From Collimonas pratensis (lineage in GTDB: Bacteria; Pseudomonadota; Gammaproteobacteria; Burkholderiales; Burkholderiaceae_D), in NCBI RefSeq assembly GCF_001584185.1, contig NZ_CP013234.1, positions 2,294,001 to 2,358,000 of the forward strand: a stretch of 64,000 nt of DNA. Direction: 5' to 3'. Under the pieces are notes generated by a model that ran no database searches, was not told the DNA's origin, and saw only the letters and a list, made by a program, of their open reading frames with translations. Below are positions 58,033 to 64,000 of this stretch, piece after piece (position 1 is the stretch's first letter; each line of letters begins with the position of its first letter). The position numbers were made by a program, and so were the translations under genes.

Positions 58033-59487
58033 ATGTTTGCAGCAGTGGATTTGGGGTCCAACAGTTTCCGTTTGCATATCGGCAAATACAATGGCGATGC
58101 GATCCGCGTCATCAAGAGTGCGCGCGACCCGATCCGCCTGGCTGCCGGTCTCGACAGCAAGGGTTACCTGACAGAACAGGCGATGCAGGTGGCGCTCGAT
58201 TCGCTGGCGCGCTTCCGCAGCATCCTGGCCGATTACCAGCTGGAAGCGGTGCGCGTGGTCGCCACTAATACTCTGCGGGTGGCCAAGAACGCCGCCGAAT
58301 TCCTGCCGATCGCCGAACAGGTGATCGGCTATCCGATTGAAATCATTTCGGGCGAGGAAGAAGGCCGCCTGATCTATATGGGCGTGGCCAGCATGCTGCG
58401 CCTGCCCAACGAGAAGCGGTTGGTGCTGGACATCGGCGGCGGCTCCACCGAGCTGATCCTGGGCCGCGGCCAGCAGATCGAGCGGGTCGAATCGTTCGGC
58501 ATCGGCACCGTCAACCAGAGCCTGGCGTTCTTCGCCGACGGTCAGATCACCGCCGCTGCCTACGATGCCGCGGTGCTGTCGGCGCGCAGTCATTTTGAAG
58601 ATGCCGCGCCACCATACCGGCCGCAAAACTGGAGCCATGCCTACGGTTCGTCCGGCACTATCCGCGCGATTGCCGAGACCATCGACAAGAACGGCCTGGG
58701 CGACCATCGCCTGTCTTACACCAGCCTGGAAGCCTTGCGCGCGCGCTTCGTCGAGTTCGGCCACGTCAGCCGCATCGATCTGCTCGGCATGAAGCCGGAG
58801 CGCGCCGCCGTCATGGTCGGCGGCCTGGCGGTGCTGATCGGCCTGATGCAGGAACTGGGCATCGAAGTGATCCAGCCGATCGAAGCCGGCTTGCGCATGG
58901 GCGTGATGTGGGACTTGCAGTTGCGCGGCACGCGGCTGGACCGGCGCGACCAGGCTGTGCATGATTTCTCGCAGCGTTTCCACGTCGACCAGCTGCGTGC
59001 CAGCCGGGTCGCGGAAACGGCCACCTCGCTGTTTGAAATGCTCAAGCCGAGCAACGACGGCCTCAGCCAGTACCTGCACTGGAGCGCTTTGCTGCATGAG
59101 GTCGGGCTGGTAGTGTCGCAAAGCGGTTACCACAAGCACGCTGCTTACCTGATTGAAAATGCCGACCTGTCCGGCTTCACCACCCGTGAGCAGCGCGCCA
59201 TGAGCATGCTGATCCTGGGCCAGAAAGGCAATCTGCGCAAGATCAGCGATGCCTTGCTCGATCCGGATTTCTCCAAAGCGGTGCTGGCGCTGCGCCTGGC
59301 CGTGATGTTCCTGCATTCGCGCATAGAGATCGATCTTGACGAGCTGCGCCTGAAAATGAAGAGCAAGATTGAGCTCGACATCAAGCGCGACTGGATCGAG
59401 GATCATCCTACCGCGACCTACTGGATGACCAAGGAACAGGATTGGTGGCGTGAGATCGGCGTCGATTTCGCTATCCGCCGGACTTGA
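58033..59487 (+). CDS. ppx: Exopolyphosphatase (Ppx/GppA family)
   Basis: The 484-residue enzyme cleaves terminal phosphate from polyphosphate. The actin-like ATPase-fold motifs are AAVDLGSNSFRLHIGKYNGD at the start, VRVVATNTLRVAKNA, the Glu-bearing GEEEGRLIYMGVA, and LVLDIGGGSTELILGRGQQI. A helical HD-like carboxy-terminal part (about 310-480) contains SALLHEVGLVVSQSGYHKHA. GppA (pppGpp hydrolysis) is the alternative. No ppk gene is adjacent. A perfect palindrome terminates it. Confidence 0.93.
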   Translation: MFAAVDLGSNSFRLHIGKYNGDAIRVIKSARDPIRLAAGLDSKGYLTEQAMQVALDSLARFRSILADYQLEAVRVVATNTLRVAKNAAEFLPIAEQVIGYPIEIISGEEEGRLIYMGVASMLRLPNEKRLVLDIGGGSTELILGRGQQIERVESFGIGTVNQSLAFFADGQITAAAYDAAVLSARSHFEDAAPPYRPQNWSHAYGSSGTIRAIAETIDKNGLGDHRLSYTSLEALRARFVEFGHVSRIDLLGMKPERAAVMVGGLAVLIGLMQELGIEVIQPIEAGLRMGVMWDLQLRGTRLDRRDQAVHDFSQRFHVDQLRASRVAETATSLFEMLKPSNDGLSQYLHWSALLHEVGLVVSQSGYHKHAAYLIENADLSGFTTREQRAMSMLILGQKGNLRKISDALLDPDFSKAVLALRLAVMFLHSRIEIDLDELRLKMKSKIELDIKRDWIEDHPTATYWMTKEQDWWREIGVDFAIRRT

Positions 59488-59526
59488 CCTTCGCGGATTA
59501 GCTGCACACGATCGTTCGTAACAGCG

Positions 59527-59552
59527 ACAACGCCGGCAATTGCCGGCGTTGT
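59527..59552. terminator. Bidirectional terminator between ppx and the binding-protein gene
   Basis: A 26-base perfect palindrome with arm ACAACGCCGGCAA lies between two convergent genes, with TTATTT on the plus side. Confidence 0.75.
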
Positions 59553-59575
59553 TATTTCCGTCGGTTGCGCAAGGG

Positions 59576-60697
59576 TCAGTAAGTCAATCCGCTGGCCTTG
59601 TTGAACAGCGCAATGTCTACGTAGTTAGAGAGGTGGTTGCTGCCGGCGGATTCTCCCATCATGTAGCCGCCGATATCAAAGCCGCCGCCGGGAATCACAT
59701 ATTCCGGCTGGCCAGCCACACGCTTGCCCGGCTGCAGCAGGCGGATCCATGTCTTGGCCGCGGCAAAGCCTTCCAGCGTCATGGCCGACACTGGTTCATC
59801 GCGGTATTTGCGCATCATGTTGAGATGTTCAAGCTGGATAGACGAACTGCCGATGCCGGGATTCGGCACCACTTGCGAAAATACGGTCCATTCGACCGCC
59901 TTGCCGCCGGCCAGCTGGCGCAGGGTCGTCAGGTTGGTGAGCGAGGAGCCGGCGACAAAAGTCTGCGGCGCCAGCTTGCGGAATTCCTTCAGGAATACGC
60001 CGGCGCTGACGGTGTCGGCCACCATGATGACGAAACCAGGCTTGGCAGCCGCCAGGGCCGCGGTTTCCTTGCTGATCTGCTTTGCATCCTTGCTCAGGTG
60101 GACGGTGCCGCTGAGCTTGATGCCGCTTTCTTTCATCTGGTCCAGCAGGCGCTGATAGGCATCGGCGGTGGCGGCCGACTCCTGGTATACCACACCAATG
60201 TCCTTGATGCCGAGCTTGTCGAAATGGGAAAAGATGTGACGGATTTCCTGCTGATAGCTAGGGCGCCAGAACAGGATCCTGGCATCCTTCTGGTAATCGG
60301 CGCCGGCCAGCGGTGCATACAGGGTCAGGCCGCTGCGCTTGAAATCGGCCGAATTCAGTACCGCGCGGGTAACGTCGTCGCCGATGCCGCCGAACAGATA
60401 AGCAACATGCGCCTGGTCGACCAGCTCTGCTACTGCCTTGACAGCCAGGTCGGCCTGACCGCGGTCGTCGCGCACCAGGTACTGGATGTGGCGGCCGTTG
60501 ATGCCGCCCTTGGTGTTGAGAACGTCGAAATAGGTCTTGATGCCCGCCACATAGTCTCGTCCCAGATCGGCGTTCGGTCCGGAAAGGTCAATGGCCTGGC
60601 CGACCACGATGGTGTCGGCGGCATGCGTCAGCAAGGGCAGGGACAAAGAGAAAGCAGCCAGGCACTTGCACAAAATGCGTTTCAAGTTTAAGTTCAT
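59576..60697 (-). CDS. Branched-chain amino-acid-type ABC substrate-binding protein
   Basis: The ATG at 60697 gives 373 residues, starting MNLNLKRILCKCLAAFSLSL with a signal peptide cleaved near THA-AD. The mature part is a type I periplasmic binding protein (IVVGQAIDLSGPNADLGRDY, NTKGGINGRHIQYLVRDDRG, YLFGGIGDDVT), like LivK/HAAT receptors for branched-chain amino acids, amides or aromatic acids. No permease or ATPase genes are next to it, so it is an orphan receptor and the ligand is unknown. Confidence 0.9.
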   Translation of the reverse strand: MNLNLKRILCKCLAAFSLSLPLLTHAADTIVVGQAIDLSGPNADLGRDYVAGIKTYFDVLNTKGGINGRHIQYLVRDDRGQADLAVKAVAELVDQAHVAYLFGGIGDDVTRAVLNSADFKRSGLTLYAPLAGADYQKDARILFWRPSYQQEIRHIFSHFDKLGIKDIGVVYQESAATADAYQRLLDQMKESGIKLSGTVHLSKDAKQISKETAALAAAKPGFVIMVADTVSAGVFLKEFRKLAPQTFVAGSSLTNLTTLRQLAGGKAVEWTVFSQVVPNPGIGSSSIQLEHLNMMRKYRDEPVSAMTLEGFAAAKTWIRLLQPGKRVAGQPEYVIPGGGFDIGGYMMGESAGSNHLSNYVDIALFNKASGLTY

Positions 60698-60822
60698 CAA
60701 AAAAGTGAAATAAGGTGGCGGAGGAGTCGCAGTGTCCTTGTTTAATATGACGGCTTGATGAAATTGCCGCGCAGGCGGCCATATTGGCGGGCCTGAAAAC
60801 CAAGCTCTTGATAAAGCTGTTC

Positions 60823-60851
60823 TTGCCGAAAGTCGAAGAATTGTATATATT
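60823..60851 (+). promoter_or_regulatory. Sigma-70-type promoter of the H1-like gene
   Basis: TTGCCG (60823-60828) and TATATT (60846-60851) are separated by 17 bases, 30 bases before the start codon. Confidence 0.6.
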
Positions 60852-60880
60852 ATTTATACGATTTATTAATGGAGAATTGA

Positions 60881-61402
60881 ATGGTTGCCAGTAAAATTGT
60901 TAAACGCGCTGTTAAAAAGCCGGTAGTTGTAGCCAAGGCGGCAGTCAAACCGGCCGCACGCCCTGCAGTCAAGGCTGCCCCGAAAGCGGCGCCTGCCGTC
61001 AAGGCTGCGGCAAAACCTGCAGTAAAATCCGCAGTAAAACCCGCAGCAAAGACGGCGCCGAAGCCAGTCGCCAAGCCGGAACTGAAAGCAGCACCGAAGC
61101 TGCCGGTCGCCGCCAAACCGCTGGCCGCCAAGCCTGCGCCAAGCTTGAAGTCTTTGCCGGACGTCAAGGCCAAGGTCAAGAAGGCCAAGCTGGTGCGCGA
61201 CAGCTTCACCATGCCTGCCGATGAATACCAGGTGCTGGGCGACGTCAAGAAGACCTTCCTGAAAGCGGGCCTGGAAGTGAAAAAGAGCGAATTGCTGCGT
61301 GTCGGCGTTGCCTTGATCCGTGACCTGGGCCTGGCAAACCTGAAGCTGGCCGTGGCCAGCCTGCCGCCAGTCAAAGCCGGCCGGCCAAAAAAAGAGAAGT
61401 AA
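60881..61402 (+). CDS. Histone-H1-like nucleoid protein with a carboxy-terminal RHH-like domain
   Basis: The 173-residue protein has an amino-terminal tail (1-100) made of Ala, Lys, Pro and Val in AAKPAVK-type repeats, like eukaryotic H1 tails and bacterial H1-like proteins. It ends in a compact domain (about 105-155: KLVRDSFTMPADEYQVLGDV, then KSELLRVGVALIRDLG) shaped like a ribbon-helix-helix DNA-binding unit, and a final GRPKKEK AT-hook-like tail. It probably binds and condenses DNA. GGAGA precedes the ATG, and a strong terminator follows. Confidence 0.8.
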   Translation: MVASKIVKRAVKKPVVVAKAAVKPAARPAVKAAPKAAPAVKAAAKPAVKSAVKPAAKTAPKPVAKPELKAAPKLPVAAKPLAAKPAPSLKSLPDVKAKVKKAKLVRDSFTMPADEYQVLGDVKKTFLKAGLEVKKSELLRVGVALIRDLGLANLKLAVASLPPVKAGRPKKEK

Positions 61403-61473
61403 GCATGCAGCGGCCTGGCAGGCGGTGACAGCCGTGGCTTATGCCATGGCTCAAGCAGGCTGCAGTACGCCGG

Positions 61474-61530
61474 AAACACGAAAAGCATGAAATATCCTTT
61501 AGGTCATTTCCATGTTTTTCGTGTTTTTTT
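61474..61530 (+). terminator. Intrinsic terminator of the H1-like gene
   Basis: A long, slightly imperfect stem (AAACACGAAAAGCATGAAAT against ATTTCCATGTTTTTCGTGTT) has a 12-base loop and ends in seven T residues. Confidence 0.85.
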
Positions 61531-61561
61531 GCTTTAAAAATTGTCGTTCAGTCACTGTTGC

Positions 61562-61627
61562 TATGTCATAAAACCGAAATAAACTTGTCATTTTCTTGAA
61601 GTAATCGGAAGTTAGGCTTGTCATCGT
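61562..61627 (+). promoter_or_regulatory. Candidate Pho box (PhoB site) upstream of olsB
   Basis: Units in an 11-base register read TATGTCATAAA (61562), ACCGAAATAAA (61573), CTTGTCATTTT (61584) and CTTGAAGTAAT (61595), and a further CTTGTCATCGT lies in the same phase at 61617. PhoB sites are direct 11-base repeats of CTGTCAT plus four AT-rich bases. The match is imperfect (CTTGTCAT for CTGTCAT). Confidence 0.45.
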
Positions 61628-61648
61628 CACAATCTGAAAGGACGATGA

Positions 61649-62416
61649 ATGCAACTCCTAACTAATGCTGGCGCGGCAAGCTCAAGTGATGCCAAGTTGA
61701 CGGTTAGCCTGGCCAGCACGCAGGAAGAAGTGCGCGAAGTGCAGCGCTTGCGCTACAAGGTTTTTATTGAGGCGATGGGGCTGTCCGCGCTGGCCAATGC
61801 CGACGGCCTCGACAGCGACGAGTTCGACGGCTATTGCGATCACCTGATCGTACGTGACACCAAGACGCTGCGGGTGGTCGGCACCTACCGTGTCATGAGC
61901 CCGCATGCAGCACGGCGCATGGGCCGCTATTACTCCGAACAGGAATTCGACTTGGGCCGGCTCGACAATCTTCGCAGCAGCATCGCTGAAGCCGGACGTG
62001 CCTGCATCGATCCCGACTACCGCAGCGGCAGCGTCATCATGCTGCTGTGGGCAGGCCTGGCGGCATTCATGCGGCGCGAACGCTGCGACTACCTGATGGG
62101 TTGCGCCAGCGTCAGCCTGGCCGATGGCGGCCACAATGCAGCAGCCCTTTACCACGCGCTCGATCAAAACAGTTTCTCGCCCGCCGAATACCGGGTGACG
62201 CCACATGTGCCGTTCCCGGTCTATGAGCGCGAATCCGGCCACGTGGCGCAAATGCCGCCGCTGCTGAAAGGCTATCTGCGCAGCGGCGCCTGGGTCTGCG
62301 GCGATCCGGCCTGGGATCCTGATTTTCATTCTGCCGATTTTTTCCTGCTGCTGCCCTTGTCGAAACTGGACGGCCGCTACGCACGTCACTACTTGAAAGA
62401 AGCGAGGACGACATGA
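61649..62416 (+). CDS. olsB: OlsB-like ornithine-acyl-ACP acyltransferase
   Basis: An ATG at 61649, six bases after AAAGGA, gives 255 residues. The GNAT-type fold resembles OlsB and autoinducer synthases: EVQRLRYKVFIEAMGL near residue 30, DEFDGYCDHLIVRD, VVGTYRVMSPHAARRMGRYY, AEAGRACIDPDYRSGSVIML and the late CGDPAWDPDFHSADFFLLLP. OlsB attaches a 3-hydroxy fatty acid to ornithine, the first step to ornithine lipids, which contain no phosphorus. The second enzyme, OlsA, is not in the window. It overlaps the next gene by four bases, so the three genes here form one operon. Confidence 0.85.
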   Translation: MQLLTNAGAASSSDAKLTVSLASTQEEVREVQRLRYKVFIEAMGLSALANADGLDSDEFDGYCDHLIVRDTKTLRVVGTYRVMSPHAARRMGRYYSEQEFDLGRLDNLRSSIAEAGRACIDPDYRSGSVIMLLWAGLAAFMRRERCDYLMGCASVSLADGGHNAAALYHALDQNSFSPAEYRVTPHVPFPVYERESGHVAQMPPLLKGYLRSGAWVCGDPAWDPDFHSADFFLLLPLSKLDGRYARHYLKEARTT

Positions 62417-63288
62417 AACCAGGCGAACAGTTTCTGGAAGCTGCTTTGTTCGGCGCCAATGCCGGCGCCGGCTCTACATCGTCGAAGCGGGATCCGATCC
62501 GCTTCCGTGCGATCTGGATTTCCGATGTCCACTTGGGCACCACCGGCTGCCAGGCTGCTCGCCTGCTGGAATTCTTGCGCGCCACCGAATCGGAGACCCT
62601 GTATCTGGTCGGCGACATCGTCGACGGCTGGCAGTTGAAGCGGCGCTGGTACTGGGACCAGGTCCACAACAATGTGGTGCAGACGGTCTTGAAAAAGGCC
62701 AAGAAGGGCACCGAAGTCATCTTTGTGCCGGGCAATCATGACGAGGCGGTGCGGCAGTTCATCGACCTCGATTTCGGCGGCATCCGCATCCGCGATGAAC
62801 TGGTGCACACCACCGCCGACGGCAAGCGCATGCTGGTGCTGCACGGCGACCGCTTCGACGGTGTGATCGCTTGCGCCAAATGGCTGGCCTATGTCGGCGA
62901 CGGCTTGTACACCGTGATCCTGAAGTTCAACCAGTGGTTCAACGGCTGGCGCGCGCGCGCCGGTCTGCCGTACTGGTCGCTGTCGCAATATCTCAAGCTG
63001 AAAGTGAAAAACGCCGTCAACTACATCTCCTCGTTTGAAGATGCACTGGCCGCCGAGGCGAAAAAGAAGGGGCTGGACGGCGTCATCTGCGGCCACATTC
63101 ACAAGCCGGAAATCCGCAATATCGACGGCATCACTTATTGCAACGACGGCGACTGGGTAGAAAGCCTGTCGGCGCTGGTGGAAGAAGCCAGCGGCGAACT
63201 GCGGCTGGTCACCTGGCAGGAAATCATGCAGCAAAAGAACGGCGTAGCCAGCAACCAGATCAGAGAACTATGCGAATTGCCATCGTAA
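62413..63288 (+). CDS. PlcP-like metallophosphoesterase (phospholipid remodelling) or LpxH-like hydrolase
   Basis: The 291-residue protein shows all calcineurin-like metal ligands: Asp38-x-His40 (ISDVHLGTTGCQA), Gly67-Asp68 (VGDIVDGW), Asn108-His109-Asp110 (PGNHDE), His144 (LHGDRFD), and His228/His230 (ICGHIHKPE). Automatic annotation usually calls such proteins UDP-2,3-diacylglucosamine diphosphatases. However, the WYWDQVHNNVVQ and PYWSLSQYLKLKVKNAVNYI stretches resemble what I recall of PlcP, the phospholipase C that cleaves phosphatidyl lipids to diacylglycerol under phosphate starvation. The neighbours (OlsB before, Agt-like glycosyltransferase after, both overlapping) support PlcP. A canonical lpxH gene elsewhere in the genome would settle this. 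Confidence 0.8.
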   Translation: MKPGEQFLEAALFGANAGAGSTSSKRDPIRFRAIWISDVHLGTTGCQAARLLEFLRATESETLYLVGDIVDGWQLKRRWYWDQVHNNVVQTVLKKAKKGTEVIFVPGNHDEAVRQFIDLDFGGIRIRDELVHTTADGKRMLVLHGDRFDGVIACAKWLAYVGDGLYTVILKFNQWFNGWRARAGLPYWSLSQYLKLKVKNAVNYISSFEDALAAEAKKKGLDGVICGHIHKPEIRNIDGITYCNDGDWVESLSALVEEASGELRLVTWQEIMQQKNGVASNQIRELCELPS

Positions 63289-64000
63289 CCGACGCCGCTC
63301 AGACCCAGATCAACGGCGTGGTCAACACGTTGCGCGCCACCACCGCCGGCCTGCGTAGCAATGGTCATGAAGTATTGCTGCTCAGCCCGGACGATTGCCA
63401 GACATTCGCCTGTCCCACTTATCCGGAAATCCGCCTGGCCTACAAACCCTATGCCAGGGTTGCCGCCAGCCTCAAGGCGTTTGCGCCGGATTGCATCCAT
63501 ATCTCGACTGAAGGCCCGATGGGCCTGGCGGCGCGCCGTTTCTGCCTGCGCCAGGGTATAGGCTTCACCACCGCCTACCACACCCGTTTCCCGGAGTACC
63601 TGAGCGCGCGCTCAATGCTGCCCAAGGCCGTGACTTATCGCTGGCTGCGTTGGTTCCACGGCCCGTCCAAGGCTGTCATGGTGCCGACGCAGCATGTGAT
63701 GAAGGAGCTGGAGCAGCGCGGTTTCCGTCATCTGGTGCTATGGGGCAGGGGGGTGGATACGGAGCGCTTCAAGCCGGTCGACGAGGATCACGCGTGCATC
63801 GTCCGGCCGCTGTATCTGTATGTTGGCCGGATCGCCGTGGAAAAGAATATCGAGTCTTTCCTGCGGGTCGATTTGCCAGGCACCAAATGGGTGATCGGCG
63901 ATGGTCCCTTGCGTGAAGAGCTGCAGCAGCGCTATCCGGAGGTGCAGTTCCTGGGCGCCAAGGCCCACCATGAGCTGACGTCTTACTATAACTGTGCCGA
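63270..64000 (+). CDS. Agt-like family 4 glycosyltransferase, 3' end outside window
   Basis: The gene overlaps its upstream neighbour by 19 bases and runs off the right edge after 243 codons. The amino-terminal Rossmann domain shows MRIAIVTDAAQTQINGVVNT, SPDDCQTFACPTYPEIRLAY, HISTEGPMGLAARRFCLRQG and TAYHTRFPEYLSARS. The linker reads LVLWGRGVDTERFKP, and the nucleotide-sugar domain begins YVGRIAVEKNIE. It resembles Agt, which adds glucose or glucuronate to diacylglycerol. Together with PlcP this would turn phospholipid into glycolipid. The sugar and acceptor are inferred from context only. Confidence 0.85.
   Translation, partial: MRIAIVTDAAQTQINGVVNTLRATTAGLRSNGHEVLLLSPDDCQTFACPTYPEIRLAYKPYARVAASLKAFAPDCIHISTEGPMGLAARRFCLRQGIGFTTAYHTRFPEYLSARSMLPKAVTYRWLRWFHGPSKAVMVPTQHVMKELEQRGFRHLVLWGRGVDTERFKPVDEDHACIVRPLYLYVGRIAVEKNIESFLRVDLPGTKWVIGDGPLREELQQRYPEVQFLGAKAHHELTSYYNCA

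Noticed and set aside
57862..59406. 514-codon open frame opposite ppx
   Set aside because: Antisense shadow of exopolyphosphatase.
62413..63288. Simple call as LpxH (lipid A synthesis)
   Set aside because: Motifs shared by all calcineurin-like hydrolases do not separate LpxH from PlcP. The operon context favours PlcP, so LpxH is kept only as an alternative.

Overview
The window reads as chromosomal DNA from a GC-rich betaproteobacterium of the order Burkholderiales. My best guess is Oxalobacteraceae, with a Collimonas-like genome. That guess rests on the gene order gntR-sdhCDAB-sdhE-gltA-odhA-odhB-lpdA, a DUF2863 protein, and the general style of the proteins. It is an inference and was not tested by any search.

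Layout. Bases 1-3000 hold the 5' part of a secreted S53 (sedolisin) peptidase and a wrecked MFS transporter gene. Bases 3176-7195 hold an HscC-type Hsp70 overlapping a membrane-bound J-domain partner, then a small membrane protein. Bases 7273-15430 hold a bacterial alpha-2-macroglobulin with a thioester motif and an overlapping penicillin-binding protein 1C gene, which carries a one-base frameshift. Bases 15479-20116 hold a LysR regulator divergent from an exported agmatine-deiminase-like lipoprotein, a TetR regulator divergent from a SnoaL-like protein with a clear operator, and an OmpA-like lipoprotein. Bases 20516-29341 are an orphan type VI secretion (T6SS) island: VgrG, DUF4123 adaptor, a 1001-residue calcineurin-like phosphoesterase (candidate effector), an AT-rich lipoprotein and a membrane protein (candidate immunity proteins), and a PAAR tip protein. 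The island ends against a tRNA-Pro(GGG) gene.

Bases 29784-33139 are ordinary accessory genes plus a REP-like hairpin. Bases 33522-51818 are a citric-acid-cycle supercluster. On the minus strand lie acnA, an MliC-like protein, a CoA-ester-lyase-like aldolase and mdh. Divergent from mdh lie a GntR regulator, succinate dehydrogenase with its flavin-assembly factor, citrate synthase, and the three components of 2-oxoglutarate dehydrogenase. Several junctions in this cluster contain long palindromic elements; three of them belong to one repeat family. Bases 51828-60697 carry housekeeping genes: a frameshifted lipoprotein, zapE, an Ala/Lys-rich exported protein, a PP2C phosphatase, a YdcH-like protein, a DinG-type helicase, exopolyphosphatase and an amino-acid-type binding protein. 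Bases 60881-61402 encode a histone-H1-like protein.

Bases 61649-64000 are, to me, the most interesting part. An OlsB-like ornithine-lipid acyltransferase overlaps a PlcP-like metallophosphoesterase, which overlaps an Agt-like glycosyltransferase. Upstream lies an 11-bp-periodic run of GTCAT-containing repeats resembling a Pho box. Together they look like an operon that replaces phospholipids with phosphorus-free lipids when phosphate is scarce.
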